38,334 nucleotides of DNA from CAUZJO01 sp963580245 (lineage in GTDB: Bacteria; Sumerlaeota; Sumerlaeia; MVZB01), in contig CAUZJO010000022.1 in NCBI GenBank assembly GCA_963580245.1, forward strand, positions 1 through 38,334, written 5' to 3'. How positions within the stretch are numbered: the first letter of the stretch is position 1; every line of letters starts with the position of its first letter. The position numbers and the translations under genes are program-made. Of this stretch, positions 9,245-17,228 are shown piece by piece. The notes below the pieces were generated by a model, which was not told where the DNA came from, made no database searches, and saw only the letters and a program-made list of their open reading frames with translations.

Positions 9245-9466
9245 CTATTGCGCGATGAAAACCGTGATGAACACGTAAATGGTCAACGCCTCGGCGAACG
9301 CGCAAGCGATGATCATCGCCAACTGGATCTTGTTAAGCACCTCGGGCTGACGTCCCATCGCGCCGGTGGCGCCGAGCGCCGCCAGGCCGATCCCAATCCC
9401 CGACCCGATCGCCGCCAGGCCAATGCCAAGCGGGTAACCCAGCAAAAACAACTGGGACAATTCCAT
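9245..9466 (-). CDS. atpE: ATP synthase Fo c subunit
   Basis: A 73-residue, two-helix proteolipid of the rotor ring. Helix 1 has the Gly-rich GSGIGIGLAALGATGAMGRQ packing pattern and the polar loop is RQPE. Helix 2 carries the ion-binding carboxylate in CAFAEALTIYVFIT. The residue after the Glu is Ala, and helix 1 lacks the Gln of Na+-binding rings, so proton coupling is most likely (family knowledge plus inference). It is flanked by gaps of about 100 nt on each side, atypically wide for this cluster. Confidence 0.96.
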   Translation of the reverse strand: MELSQLFLLGYPLGIGLAAIGSGIGIGLAALGATGAMGRQPEVLNKIQLAMIIACAFAEALTIYVFITVFIAQ

Positions 9467-9564
9467 TGTTCAGTACCTCCGTTTATGATTCTTCGGTCTT
9501 GGACCGATCGATTTCGGTCTTCCTTTTTAGCAAACCGATTCAAACTCTTGCGCCACCTAAAAAC

Positions 9565-10599
9565 TCAGGCGTGGCCGTGTTCGCGTTCGTGTTCCTCCTC
9601 ATGGTCATGCGGCAGCAGCAGCGCGATATAAATGGCCGCCAGCAGCGAAAAAACCATCGCCTGGATCGTCGAGAGCAAAAGCACCAGAAAGAAGAACGGC
9701 AAGTGCAGCGGGATTCCCACCGGCGGCGTCGCGTCCCCAGAGATAACCGCCACGATCAAAATCCCAAGTCCCAGGAAAACGGCCAGCAACTTGTCCTCGC
9801 CGAAGATGTTGCCGAACAGACGCACCGAGAGCGAAACGGGTTTGATCAACTCGCCCATCACGTGCAACGGGAACAGGAGCCACGACAACCACAACGGCTC
9901 CCCGACCAGGTGCATGAACCAGTTCTTGAAGCCCCCCTCCTTGATCGTGTTGAAATGGACATAGAAGAAGGTCAGCAAGCCCAGCCCCACGGTCAGTTGA
10001 AACCGCGAGCTCGGCGACTTGAGTCCCGGGATCAACACGCCAACGTTATTGATCCAGATGAACAGAAACAGGGCCATGCAATACGGGATGAACTTCTCGC
10101 CGCGCGGCCCCAGGATGTTGAGGAAAAAATCGCGCAACCCGCCCAGCAGCAACTCAACGGCCACCTGCAGCTTGTTCGGCTGCTTCACGCTGGGCCGCGT
10201 CATCGTCTTGCGCAGCACGTAAACGATCAGGAGCATGAAGCTGATGCTGAAAATCGGATTGATAAACCACGCCGAGCTGGGATGGGCCCGATGCCCGTCG
10301 TGAAGTTCATAGTTCTTTGGCTTGACCAATACCTCGACCCACGTGGCAAGGTTCGGGATCTCGTGGGGCATGATGTAATGGTCGGGCATGTGGTCACCCT
10401 CGCCGTGGGCGACTTGCCCGTCGTGGGCGGCATCCTCGTCCTGCTGATGGTCGCCATCGGGCGCGAGGCCGGCCTCCTCCTCGTGCCCGTGGTCCCCGTT
10501 GTCGCCGGCCGCGACCAAAACCTCGGACCGTTCCGCTTGGGGACGGCTCTGCGCGGCGATCTCGGCGGCGAGGGTCTCGGGATGGGTCAGCTCATTCAT
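9565..10599 (-). CDS. atpB: ATP synthase Fo a subunit with His/acid-rich extensions
   Basis: Subunit a forms the proton half-channels beside the c-ring. The essential arginine is in SLSVRLFGNIFGED, and the last helices (LLLSTIQAMVFSLLAAIYIAL) are typical. At 344 residues it is longer than the usual 230-290. The first about 110 residues precede helix 1 and are strikingly rich in His (12), Asp and Glu, for example GDNGDHGHEEEAG and DHQQDEDAAHDGQVAHGEGD. The C-terminus ends in a second His/Glu run (HDHEEEHEREHGHA). The start is supported by its ATGA overlap with the upstream atpI-like gene. The tails could bind metal or buffer protons near the channel; this is inference. Confidence 0.95.
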   Translation of the reverse strand: MNELTHPETLAAEIAAQSRPQAERSEVLVAAGDNGDHGHEEEAGLAPDGDHQQDEDAAHDGQVAHGEGDHMPDHYIMPHEIPNLATWVEVLVKPKNYELHDGHRAHPSSAWFINPIFSISFMLLIVYVLRKTMTRPSVKQPNKLQVAVELLLGGLRDFFLNILGPRGEKFIPYCMALFLFIWINNVGVLIPGLKSPSSRFQLTVGLGLLTFFYVHFNTIKEGGFKNWFMHLVGEPLWLSWLLFPLHVMGELIKPVSLSVRLFGNIFGEDKLLAVFLGLGILIVAVISGDATPPVGIPLHLPFFFLVLLLSTIQAMVFSLLAAIYIALLLPHDHEEEHEREHGHA

Positions 10600-11102
10600 G
10601 ACTTAGCTCCAACCTGAGGTGCCCGGCGGACCGCGTGAGAACGCATCGAGACCTCTCCCCTCCCCGCCGTCGAGTAAGCACCCAGCACGCGCAACACAAC
10701 CACGACCAGCGGAGTCGTGACTCCGCCGAAAAAGGCCCCGGCCACCAGCACGCCACTCAATCCCGAGCCAATGGCAAGAGTCCCGGCACCGTACATCAGT
10801 CCCAACCACAACAACTTAAGCCCCACCAATCCGAGCCCCAGATACGGCCGCCCGTCCGATAGGAACGCCTTCAAGATCAGCGGCGTCAACGCGAAGAAAA
10901 CGAGCGACCACGCCCCCGCGAACAGATACCACCCCGCCCACGCCAGGCTCCAATACACCCCCGCCGTCAACGCAACCAGCCCCAGCGTGATCAGCGTGAC
11001 GGTGATCGTCCGCCTGATGAATCGCGTCTTGTGACCGGTAAACGGCGGCCAGCGGCCGGTGCTCGGCTTGGGGTCGACGTGATTGTCGGGTTGCGCGTCC
11101 AT
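10596..11102 (-). CDS. atpI: AtpI-like membrane protein
   Basis: A 168-residue protein with four hydrophobic segments (about residues 32-50, 53-75, 85-107 and 113-138 by eye) after a polar N-terminus. Its place immediately before atpB, with the stop codon overlapping the atpB start as ATGA, matches AtpI/UncI, an accessory factor for c-ring assembly. Sequence conservation in this family is weak, so the name rests on position, length and topology rather than on a diagnostic motif. No signal peptide cleavage site is apparent. Confidence 0.72.
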   Translation of the reverse strand: MDAQPDNHVDPKPSTGRWPPFTGHKTRFIRRTITVTLITLGLVALTAGVYWSLAWAGWYLFAGAWSLVFFALTPLILKAFLSDGRPYLGLGLVGLKLLWLGLMYGAGTLAIGSGLSGVLVAGAFFGGVTTPLVVVVLRVLGAYSTAGRGEVSMRSHAVRRAPQVGAKS

Positions 11103-11139
11103 GTGTTGGGCGTTTGGTTCCTCGTCAGCGTGGATGATT

Positions 11140-11379
11140 TTAGGGAAGCCTCCGAATGACTCGAATCGTCTCGCGAACCCCGGCCGCCAGCCCCAGCAGC
11201 ACCATCAGGACCGTGAACCACTGAGGCCGCCAGCCGGTCCAGCGACCGATCAGCCACGCGACCCCGAACCCCGTCACCGGCCCGGCCAACATCAGGCTGG
11301 GGATCATCAGCGCCAGCGCCGCCTGGGTCCAGAGGCCGGGACCCGTGCTGGGCCGTGGGGGCGACGTTTTGTCGTTCAT
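11140..11379 (-). CDS. AtpZ/AtpI-family small membrane protein
   Basis: A 79-residue protein starting MNDKTSPPRP with two membrane helices: ALALMIPSLMLAGPVTGFGV (about 21-40) and WFTVLMVLLGLAAGVRETI (about 54-72). The pattern of glycine-rich helix 1 and a C-terminal Arg cluster (RVIRRLP) fits the AtpZ/AtpQ (F0F1-ATPase-associated, PF09527-like) family, implicated in assembly or ion import with AtpI. I use the ATG at 11379; the frame stays open to 11754, but the upstream residues include a palindromic repeat and look non-coding. It is the first gene of the atp cluster, 37 nt before the atpI-like gene. Confidence 0.7.
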   Translation of the reverse strand: MNDKTSPPRPSTGPGLWTQAALALMIPSLMLAGPVTGFGVAWLIGRWTGWRPQWFTVLMVLLGLAAGVRETIRVIRRLP

Positions 11380-11557
11380 GACGGCGATCCGGCGCGCCCC
11401 GGGAATGGACCCGACTTCGCGAAAAATCTCACAAAGTCGCTGGCGTTTTAGCCGCCCGAGGCCCACGGGACCGGCCGGGCCCGAGCGAGGCCGAAAAACT
11501 GGGCCAAACAACTCAAAATGGCCCTTTCCACGCCTCCCGAGGCCCCCGAAGTTCACT

Positions 11558-11586
11558 CTTCTACGTCCAAAACTTTGTGAAATCAA
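11558..11586 (-). promoter_or_regulatory. Candidate promoter of the ATP synthase cluster
   Basis: On the minus strand, TTGATT (11581-11586) and TAGAAG (11558-11563) are separated by exactly 17 bases, giving a leader of about 170 nt before the atpZ-like start. The boxes match the sigma-70 consensus only partly, so this is a tentative candidate. Confidence 0.25.
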
Positions 11587-11665
11587 GCAAAAAGAGCACG
11601 GGATTTCGCGAGCATGTGATTCAAAAGTACGACCCGACATGGCACCGGTAAAGGGTTCGGACTTG

Positions 11666-11691
11666 TCCGCCGAAGCCTTGGCGAAGGCGGA
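11666..11691. repeat. Short palindromic REP-like repeat
   Basis: TCCGCC at 11666-11671 and GGCGGA at 11686-11691 flank an inner GAAGCC-TT-GGC hairpin. The motif (CCGAAGCCTTGGCGAAGG core) is a small REP-like element seen in many bacterial genomes (recollection, not searched). It lies in the 397-base gap (11380-11776) between the atp cluster and the M20 peptidase gene; that gap otherwise holds only the weak promoter candidate. Confidence 0.55.
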
Positions 11692-11776
11692 TCGCCCTCG
11701 CCACCCATCCTCAATTTGTTCAATCGAAACAAGAGACAATCGGCGGGGCGCCAAAGGCGGCTGATCCGTGCGCCGT

Positions 11777-12925
11777 TCATGGAGTCTCGTTCGGCTGAGA
11801 GATTCGCCTTTCCACGTACCGGTCCAGAATCCGGTAAAACGTCACCATCGAATCGATATCGATCCACTCGCGTTCGGCGTGGAGGTCGCCGACCAGCGGG
11901 CGCGAAACCATCACGGGCAGGCCCTGGGCACGGATGAAACGGGCGTCGCTGCCGCCGTGCGAGCGGATCAACCGGGAAGGCGAACCGGTGAGCTCCTCGA
12001 TCACCTCGAGGTAAAGCGGTTCGGGGTCCAAGTGGCTCGATTCGGCGCTGATGATCACCTCGGTGTCGATCCCCTCGCCCAGCGCCTGGCGCACCTCCGC
12101 GAGCATCGAGTCGACCGTCCACGGGGGGGTGAATCGCACGTCAAGAACGGCCTGGGCGTGCTGGGGGACCCGATTGATCGATTCGTTGGGGGTCCCCAGG
12201 ATCGTCAGCGAACAGGTGGGATGCCAGTGCTCCTCGCCCTCCGTCTCGTAACGCTTGAATGACTTGAGGAGCTTGTCGAGGCGACCGGTCAGCCGCTCGA
12301 GCGCATTGTCGCCCAGCCAGGGACGGGCCGCGTGCGCCGAGGCCCCCTCGCAGCGCGCATGCAGGTGGATGATCCCCTTCTCCTGGATCGTGACTTCGTC
12401 GATCGACCCGCCATCGGGGATGATCGCCGCGCCGCAACGCAGGCCGACTTCCTCGAACAGGTAACGCATCCCGGCCATCCCGCCGCGCTCTTCGTCCGAC
12501 GTGATCGCCAGCCCCAGCGCAAGCCCCGGGCGGCGGCCATGCCAGGAGTGAAACAGCTCGAGGAGGATGGCCAGCGCCCCCTTCATATCGCCCGCGCCGG
12601 GGCCGTGGATGCGCCCGTCCTTGACCCAGGAGTGGTAGACGCCCGGACTGGCGTGGGCGATGACGTCGAGATGCGCGCACAGGAGGACTTCGGGCCTCGG
12701 GTCGCCACTCGGCAGGACGGTGATCGAGGGGCAGCCCCTATGGCAATGCCGCTCGATCTCGATCCCTTCCAGGCCCTCGATATGATTGAGAATGAACTCG
12801 AAACAGCGGTCGATATCGTCGGGGCGGGTGGCGCAGCTCGGGATCAGGATCATGTCGCGCGTCAGCGAGACCAGGCGTTCCCTGAGTCCTTCGAGGTGGT
12901 CCACCGGCGAATCAGTCACGGTCAT
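11777..12925 (-). CDS. M20-family metallopeptidase / deacylase
   Basis: A 382-residue zinc hydrolase of the ArgE/DapE/CPG2 type. Metal ligands are visible: H85 and D87 in CAHLDV, D113 in GPGAGDMKG, the catalytic/metal pair E145-E146 in TSDEERGG, and a late histidine in GDLHAEREWIDID. The dimerisation/lid domain lies in the middle, with SAHAARPWLGDNALERL. The substrate cannot be read from sequence: N-acyl amino acids, succinyl-diaminopimelate or small peptides are all possible. Its start overlaps the end of the ATP-grasp ligase gene by 14 nt, so the two are translationally coupled. That pairing suggests hydrolysis or trimming of a compound made or used by the ligase (inference). Intact. Confidence 0.88.
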   Translation of the reverse strand: MTVTDSPVDHLEGLRERLVSLTRDMILIPSCATRPDDIDRCFEFILNHIEGLEGIEIERHCHRGCPSITVLPSGDPRPEVLLCAHLDVIAHASPGVYHSWVKDGRIHGPGAGDMKGALAILLELFHSWHGRRPGLALGLAITSDEERGGMAGMRYLFEEVGLRCGAAIIPDGGSIDEVTIQEKGIIHLHARCEGASAHAARPWLGDNALERLTGRLDKLLKSFKRYETEGEEHWHPTCSLTILGTPNESINRVPQHAQAVLDVRFTPPWTVDSMLAEVRQALGEGIDTEVIISAESSHLDPEPLYLEVIEELTGSPSRLIRSHGGSDARFIRAQGLPVMVSRPLVGDLHAEREWIDIDSMVTFYRILDRYVERRISQPNETP

Positions 12926-14276
12926 ATTGAGTCTCCACGGGTAGTTGGGATTCGACCTCGGCCAAAACCCGCCGGCAGTCCTCCAGATCGGCGCCCATGC
13001 ACAGGAACTGGCCCTTCTGGATGCGGCCTTGGGAATCGGAATTGAAATTGATCGGCAGCGCCCCTCGCTCGCGACCCGGTGCGAATAGGCATCCGGTCCG
13101 CTCCAGCCCGCTCAGCAACGCCCCCGCCGGCTCTCGCTGGCGGAAACTGAGGTTGCGCATCAACCACGCCCCGCGAGGCATGAAATGGCGCGAGAGGACC
13201 GCCGGATAGGTCGCCCCGGTCACCCGCGCGTTGATTTCGCAGACGATCGGCGTGACGTCGCCATCGCGCTCGACCAGCAGGAAGTCGGCGCTGGCCGTCC
13301 CGCGATAGCCCTGGTCGTGCAGCCATGTGGCCGCCATGCCGGCCTGACGCAGGATCTCCTCGCGCAGCCAGGGCCGCTCGTCCAGATAGGGCGGCGGCGA
13401 CATATTGCCCTCGTGGACGCTGTGGTGGCTCAGGATCTGCTCGGTCAGGTCGTAGAGATGGACCGCGTCCTCGCCAGCGAAAATCTGGACGCTCGGCGAG
13501 CCGAGAACCCGGGCGCCGTCGACCGCGTCCTCGATCCACCCCTGGACCAGGCACGGGCCTTCAAAGAACAGACACGGGGGAACGCGCTCGGCCTCGTCGG
13601 GCCGGGCCTCCAGGCGCATCATCCCGATGCCCGACGCCCCAAGCTGGGATTTGACCACCGCCCGGCGGTAACCTCGCCGCCCGATCCGCTCCAGGCAGAG
13701 GCCAAGGTCCGCGTGGCAATCGGCGACCTCGGTATCGAACGTGGGCAACCCGCTGGCCTCCAGGAATTGGACCAGCCGCAGTTTATTGTTACCCCGTCGG
13801 CTGCCCTCGACCGTGCTGAGCGTCGGCTTGCCGAACCGCCCCGCCAGCCTGGCCAGGGTCGAGTCGGTCACGAATCCATCGACGCAGTCCGAAGGGTGCT
13901 CGCCGATACGCTCCAACATGCCGTCAATCCCGTCCGCCCCCGCCCGCCCCTCGCCCGATCCCAGCCCCTGATAGACGCCGTGGGGCAGAATCTCGACCTC
14001 GGGCAGGCTCAGGCCGAGCCGGTCGCGAAAATACCCCAACAGCGCGGGGTCAGGCGCCGCCTCGAGCACCAGCATATTGCGCCCCCCGCGAAACAGTAGA
14101 TCGATAATCGGCGCCAACCGCCCCCCATACGTCTTAATCCCCTTGACCTGCTCCTCGAGCATCGCCGTCTCGCCCTCGTTGTCGAAGAACAGCGCATGCA
14201 GATTCGAAAAAAAAGTAGCGCTCAACCCCCACAACGGCGGCAGTTGACCAGGATGGACTTTAACCTCAACCGACAT
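12912..14276 (-). CDS. ATP-grasp ligase, PGM1-like
   Basis: A 454-residue protein from the ATG at 14276 (GAGGGG 4 nt upstream; the ATG at 14321 lacks a ribosome-binding site). Residues 1-150 look like a pre-ATP-grasp domain. The ATP-grasp core follows: nucleotide-binding loop AVVKSQLGASGIGMMRLE (about 206-223), D331, and the metal-binding E and N of VCEINARVTGATYPAV (about 345-360). The C-terminal part (GALPINFNSDSQGRIQKGQF, about 405-424) recalls the C-terminal domain of PGM1, the pheganomycin peptide ligase. ATP-grasp ligases join a carboxylate to an amine through an acylphosphate. The PGM1 resemblance is from memory and needs a profile search; the ATP-grasp fold is secure. Coupled to the M20 gene. 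Confidence 0.8.
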   Translation of the reverse strand: MSVEVKVHPGQLPPLWGLSATFFSNLHALFFDNEGETAMLEEQVKGIKTYGGRLAPIIDLLFRGGRNMLVLEAAPDPALLGYFRDRLGLSLPEVEILPHGVYQGLGSGEGRAGADGIDGMLERIGEHPSDCVDGFVTDSTLARLAGRFGKPTLSTVEGSRRGNNKLRLVQFLEASGLPTFDTEVADCHADLGLCLERIGRRGYRRAVVKSQLGASGIGMMRLEARPDEAERVPPCLFFEGPCLVQGWIEDAVDGARVLGSPSVQIFAGEDAVHLYDLTEQILSHHSVHEGNMSPPPYLDERPWLREEILRQAGMAATWLHDQGYRGTASADFLLVERDGDVTPIVCEINARVTGATYPAVLSRHFMPRGAWLMRNLSFRQREPAGALLSGLERTGCLFAPGRERGALPINFNSDSQGRIQKGQFLCMGADLEDCRRVLAEVESQLPVETQYDRD

Positions 14277-14436
14277 AAAACCCCTCAGCCCCCTCCGGCG
14301 AGCTAAACTTCCATTGATCATAATCGGCAGGGGGGAGGGGTTTCAATGATAGGGAAAAGCGCCACGTATGTTCAGCACCGGCGTCTCAAGTCCATCCTTT
14401 ACTGGACAGGACTGCGCGACCTATTATGATGAAATA

Positions 14437-15735
14437 ATGAATGACCTTGTCAAACGTGCCTGCCAAAAGTTCAGCCAATCGCCCCTCAGGGCCGACCAGC
14501 AAGACTTGTATGTCGATTTGGAAGACGTACGCGGCGAGGCCGACGCCGTCCACCGCATTAAACACAAGATTCACTTGGATAATCAGGCCACGACCCAAGT
14601 TTTGGCCGGCCATCGCGGCAGCGGCAAATCGACCGAACTAAACCAACTGGCCTCCCAATTGGAGAATGAGAATCCGCAGTTCTTTGTTGTCCACTGCAAA
14701 GCCTTGGACATCGACTTGCACGACATGGACTTCCCCGATGTCCTGGTGGAAATCGTCCGGCAGCTCGCCCTGCAGCTTCGCGAACGGGAACAGATTAAAC
14801 TCAAACCCGGATACTTCGAGGATCGCTGGAACCGGCTTAAGAGTGCCCTGTCCAGAGAGGTCAGTTTCGATTCGGTCAAGCTCGACGCGGGCATGGCAAC
14901 CATCGCGACAACCATCAAGGGCAGCCCCGACACTCGTTAGAAAATTTGCAACCTGATGGAACCCGATACGGGCAATTGGCAAGCTGCGGCCAACGATGTG
15001 ATTGGAGAGGCCGTACTTGAACTCCAGAAGAAGAACTATGCCGGACTGGTCATTATCGTCGACAATCTGGACCACATGGACGTCCGCCCACACGCGACGG
15101 CCGAGTGCCAGACCGACGAATACCTGTTTGTCAACCGCGCGACCCAGTTGACGGGATTTGCCTGTCACGTCGTGTATGCCATGCCGATTTCGCTGGCCTA
15201 CTCGCACCACGCCCAGACGATCGCCTCCCACTACGGCGGCGAGGTCCCCGTGGTCCCGATGATCAGGATCAGCACTCCGCCGCCCAAATCACGACCGCAC
15301 CCCAAGGGGATGAAAAAGCTCCGCGACGTCATCAAGTGCCGCATCGACGCCGGCGATGCCAAGGAAGAGGACGTGTTCGACTCGCCCAAAGTGCGTGACA
15401 AGCTGATCAAGCTGAGCGGCGGCGACCCCAGCGGCTTGATGCGGCTGGTGCGCGAGACGATCATCAGCGACGATCTGCCCATCACCGCGAAATCATTGCA
15501 GCGCGTCACAAACGACGGTCGAAAGCTTTTTGATCGCCAACTGCGGCTCGACCATTGGCCGATCCTGGACGAGGTGCGACAGACGGGCCGCTACATCCGC
15601 AAGAAGGATAATGAAGAAGCCTTCCGCGAACTGCTCGACAGCCGCGCCATCCTCCAATACGTCAACGACACCGAATGGTACGGACTCAATCCGATGGTCG
15701 CGTTGCTCAAGCCACCCCCGTCCGAAGAGACCTAA
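14437..15735 (+). pseudogene. P-loop ATPase gene interrupted by an in-frame TAG
   Basis: The product would be about 432 residues, starting MNDLVKRACQKFSQSPLR. Walker A is in LAGHRGSGKSTELNQLA (about residues 55-70) and the Walker B-like strand is YAGLVIIVDNLDHMD (about 200). A TAG at 14938-14940 splits it; the frame continues without shift into KICNLMEPDTGNWQAAANDV, so one base change (for example from CAG or GAG) would restore it. An internal ATG at 14956 could yield a fragment without the P-loop. Its TAA is 4 nt before the next gene, forming a two-gene unit with the TPR protein. Paired ATPase/TPR genes resemble STAND- or defence-like modules, but I do not recognise a named family. Either a nonsense pseudogene or suppressed amber. 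Confidence 0.75.
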
Positions 15736-15739
15736 AGTC

Positions 15740-16901
15740 ATGCTCGACGCCGTTCCGTCCGATGCTCAAGCGGCTGAACTGGCGGCCGTGCGGAGGATGC
15801 TGGCGGTCTCCCAAGGCTGTTTTTCGCTCAGCCTGGCCGTCTGCAACAGCCCGGCGCTACGCGATTGGATCATCGAGCAGCTCAAGCGGGAATCTCCGAA
15901 TCTTTGCGTCGTGGCGGTTCCGAAAGGCACCGTCGACGTCTACGACTACGTCAACCGTTCGACCAGAGCGACGCCCTGTGCGTGACGGGCATCGATCGGT
16001 GCGCGGCGACCAGCCGGAACAGCCCACGCTCCGTTCACTGAACGCCTCGCGAGACCTCTGGGAGCGCCGTTTCGCCTGCCCGATCATCTTCTGGCTGCCC
16101 GACTACGCCGTCACCCTCCTGACCCGTCACAGCCCCGATCTGTGGCGCTACGTCAACTATCACTTCGAGTTCGTTTCAGAACAAGCCACGGCCGTCGCCG
16201 GCATGCAAGAACGTTTGGCCGGCGACACAAGCGTGGCCGGCAACTTGCCGGAGGAGCAAAAGCGGTTCCGCATCGCGGAATTGGAGCAACGGCTTACGGA
16301 TGCGGATGAACTGCTAAAGGAGTCCGACGACCAACGATCGGCAACATTGGTAGGGCACTACATCGTCTGGCTAAACGAACTCGGTTTTCTTCACCACTCG
16401 TTGGGCGACCTGCAGCAGACGGAAGCCGTGCTCCGGAAGGGGCTGGCTCTCGAGGAGATGCTTGGCCGCCAGGAGGGCATGGCCATCCAGTACGGAAACC
16501 TTGGGCTGGTCTATCGGACGCGGGGCGAGCTGGACCGGGCCGAAGAGATGGCCAGAGAGTCACTAACCATCAACGAGAAGCTCGGCAGACAGGAAGGCTT
16601 GGCCTCCCAGTACGCCAGCCTTGGAGGGTTGTACACACAACGGGGCGAACTCGACCGGGCCGAAGAGATGTACCGCAATGCGCTGGCCATCGATGAGAAG
16701 CTCGACAGCCAGGATGGTATGGCCACTAGTTATGCCAACCTCGGCTTGGTGGCAATAAGTCGCGGGGACTTGTCGAAGGCCCGCGAGCTGTGGCCCAAGG
16801 CCCGCAATCTGTATGACAAGATCGGCATCAAGCCCGAAGTCGAGCGGATAGAGGCGTCGCTGAACCGGCTCGAGGCGTTGGAAGGTGAAGATTCCGCGTA
16901 G
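15740..16901 (+). pseudogene. TPR-repeat protein gene with two frameshifts
   Basis: From ATG 15740 the frame reads MLDAVPSDAQAAELAAVRRM through VPKGTVDVYDYVN. It continues one frame over as FDQSDALCVTGID (from 15958), and then another frame over as RSVRGDQPEQPTLRSLNASR (from about 15996) to the end. Each step is consistent with loss of one base. The first half has LWERRFACPIIFWLPDYAVT and WRYVNYHFEFVS, resembling an effector-ATPase partner domain of unknown function. The second half holds about four TPR units with the repeated GLALEEMLGRQEGMAIQYGN and ELDRAEEM patterns. Gene order and 4-nt spacing tie it to the ATPase gene. With three lesions between them, the pair looks dead, or badly assembled. 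Confidence 0.72.
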
Positions 16902-17228
16902 ATCCCACGCTCGCGCCGCATCCGACGCCGACGCGTTCAAGTTCACGACCCAATAACAGCGGTGCAGGCGCGCCACACCGCGCAACGCAATCCCATCAAT
17001 CCCAGACGCCTGAATGGGTTCCATATCGGATTCCGATAGGTTGGGGGTCACGGCAGAACGGGTGGGGGTGGCCCCGGCCACTCGGATGCCCCCGTCCGGC
17101 GTGCGCCAGAACGGATTTTCGCCCTACTCTTCAACCGTGTTAACTAAACTCCCAACTCTGAATGACTCGCGAACGGGTGGTCGGAACGGGATATTCGGAT
17201 TGAGGCTTTGGTAACAGAGTCGGGCGCG
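16902..17228. other. Intergenic region without recognised gene
   Basis: About 330 bases between the TPR gene and the GspF-GspE fusion. I see no RNA gene, promoter with good boxes, or terminator. A minus-strand open frame crossing 16563-17081 overlaps the TPR repeats antisense and has no recognisable motif. The GspF-GspE frame remains open to a TTG at 17208. Confidence 0.5.

Noticed and set aside
11380..11754. N-terminal extension of the AtpZ-like protein
   Set aside because: The frame is open but includes a REP-like repeat and low-complexity sequence; the ATG at 11379 gives the normal family length.
16563..17081. Minus-strand frame of 172 codons
   Set aside because: It overlaps the TPR repeats antisense and its unique part (16902-17081) has no motif or ribosome-binding site I can support.
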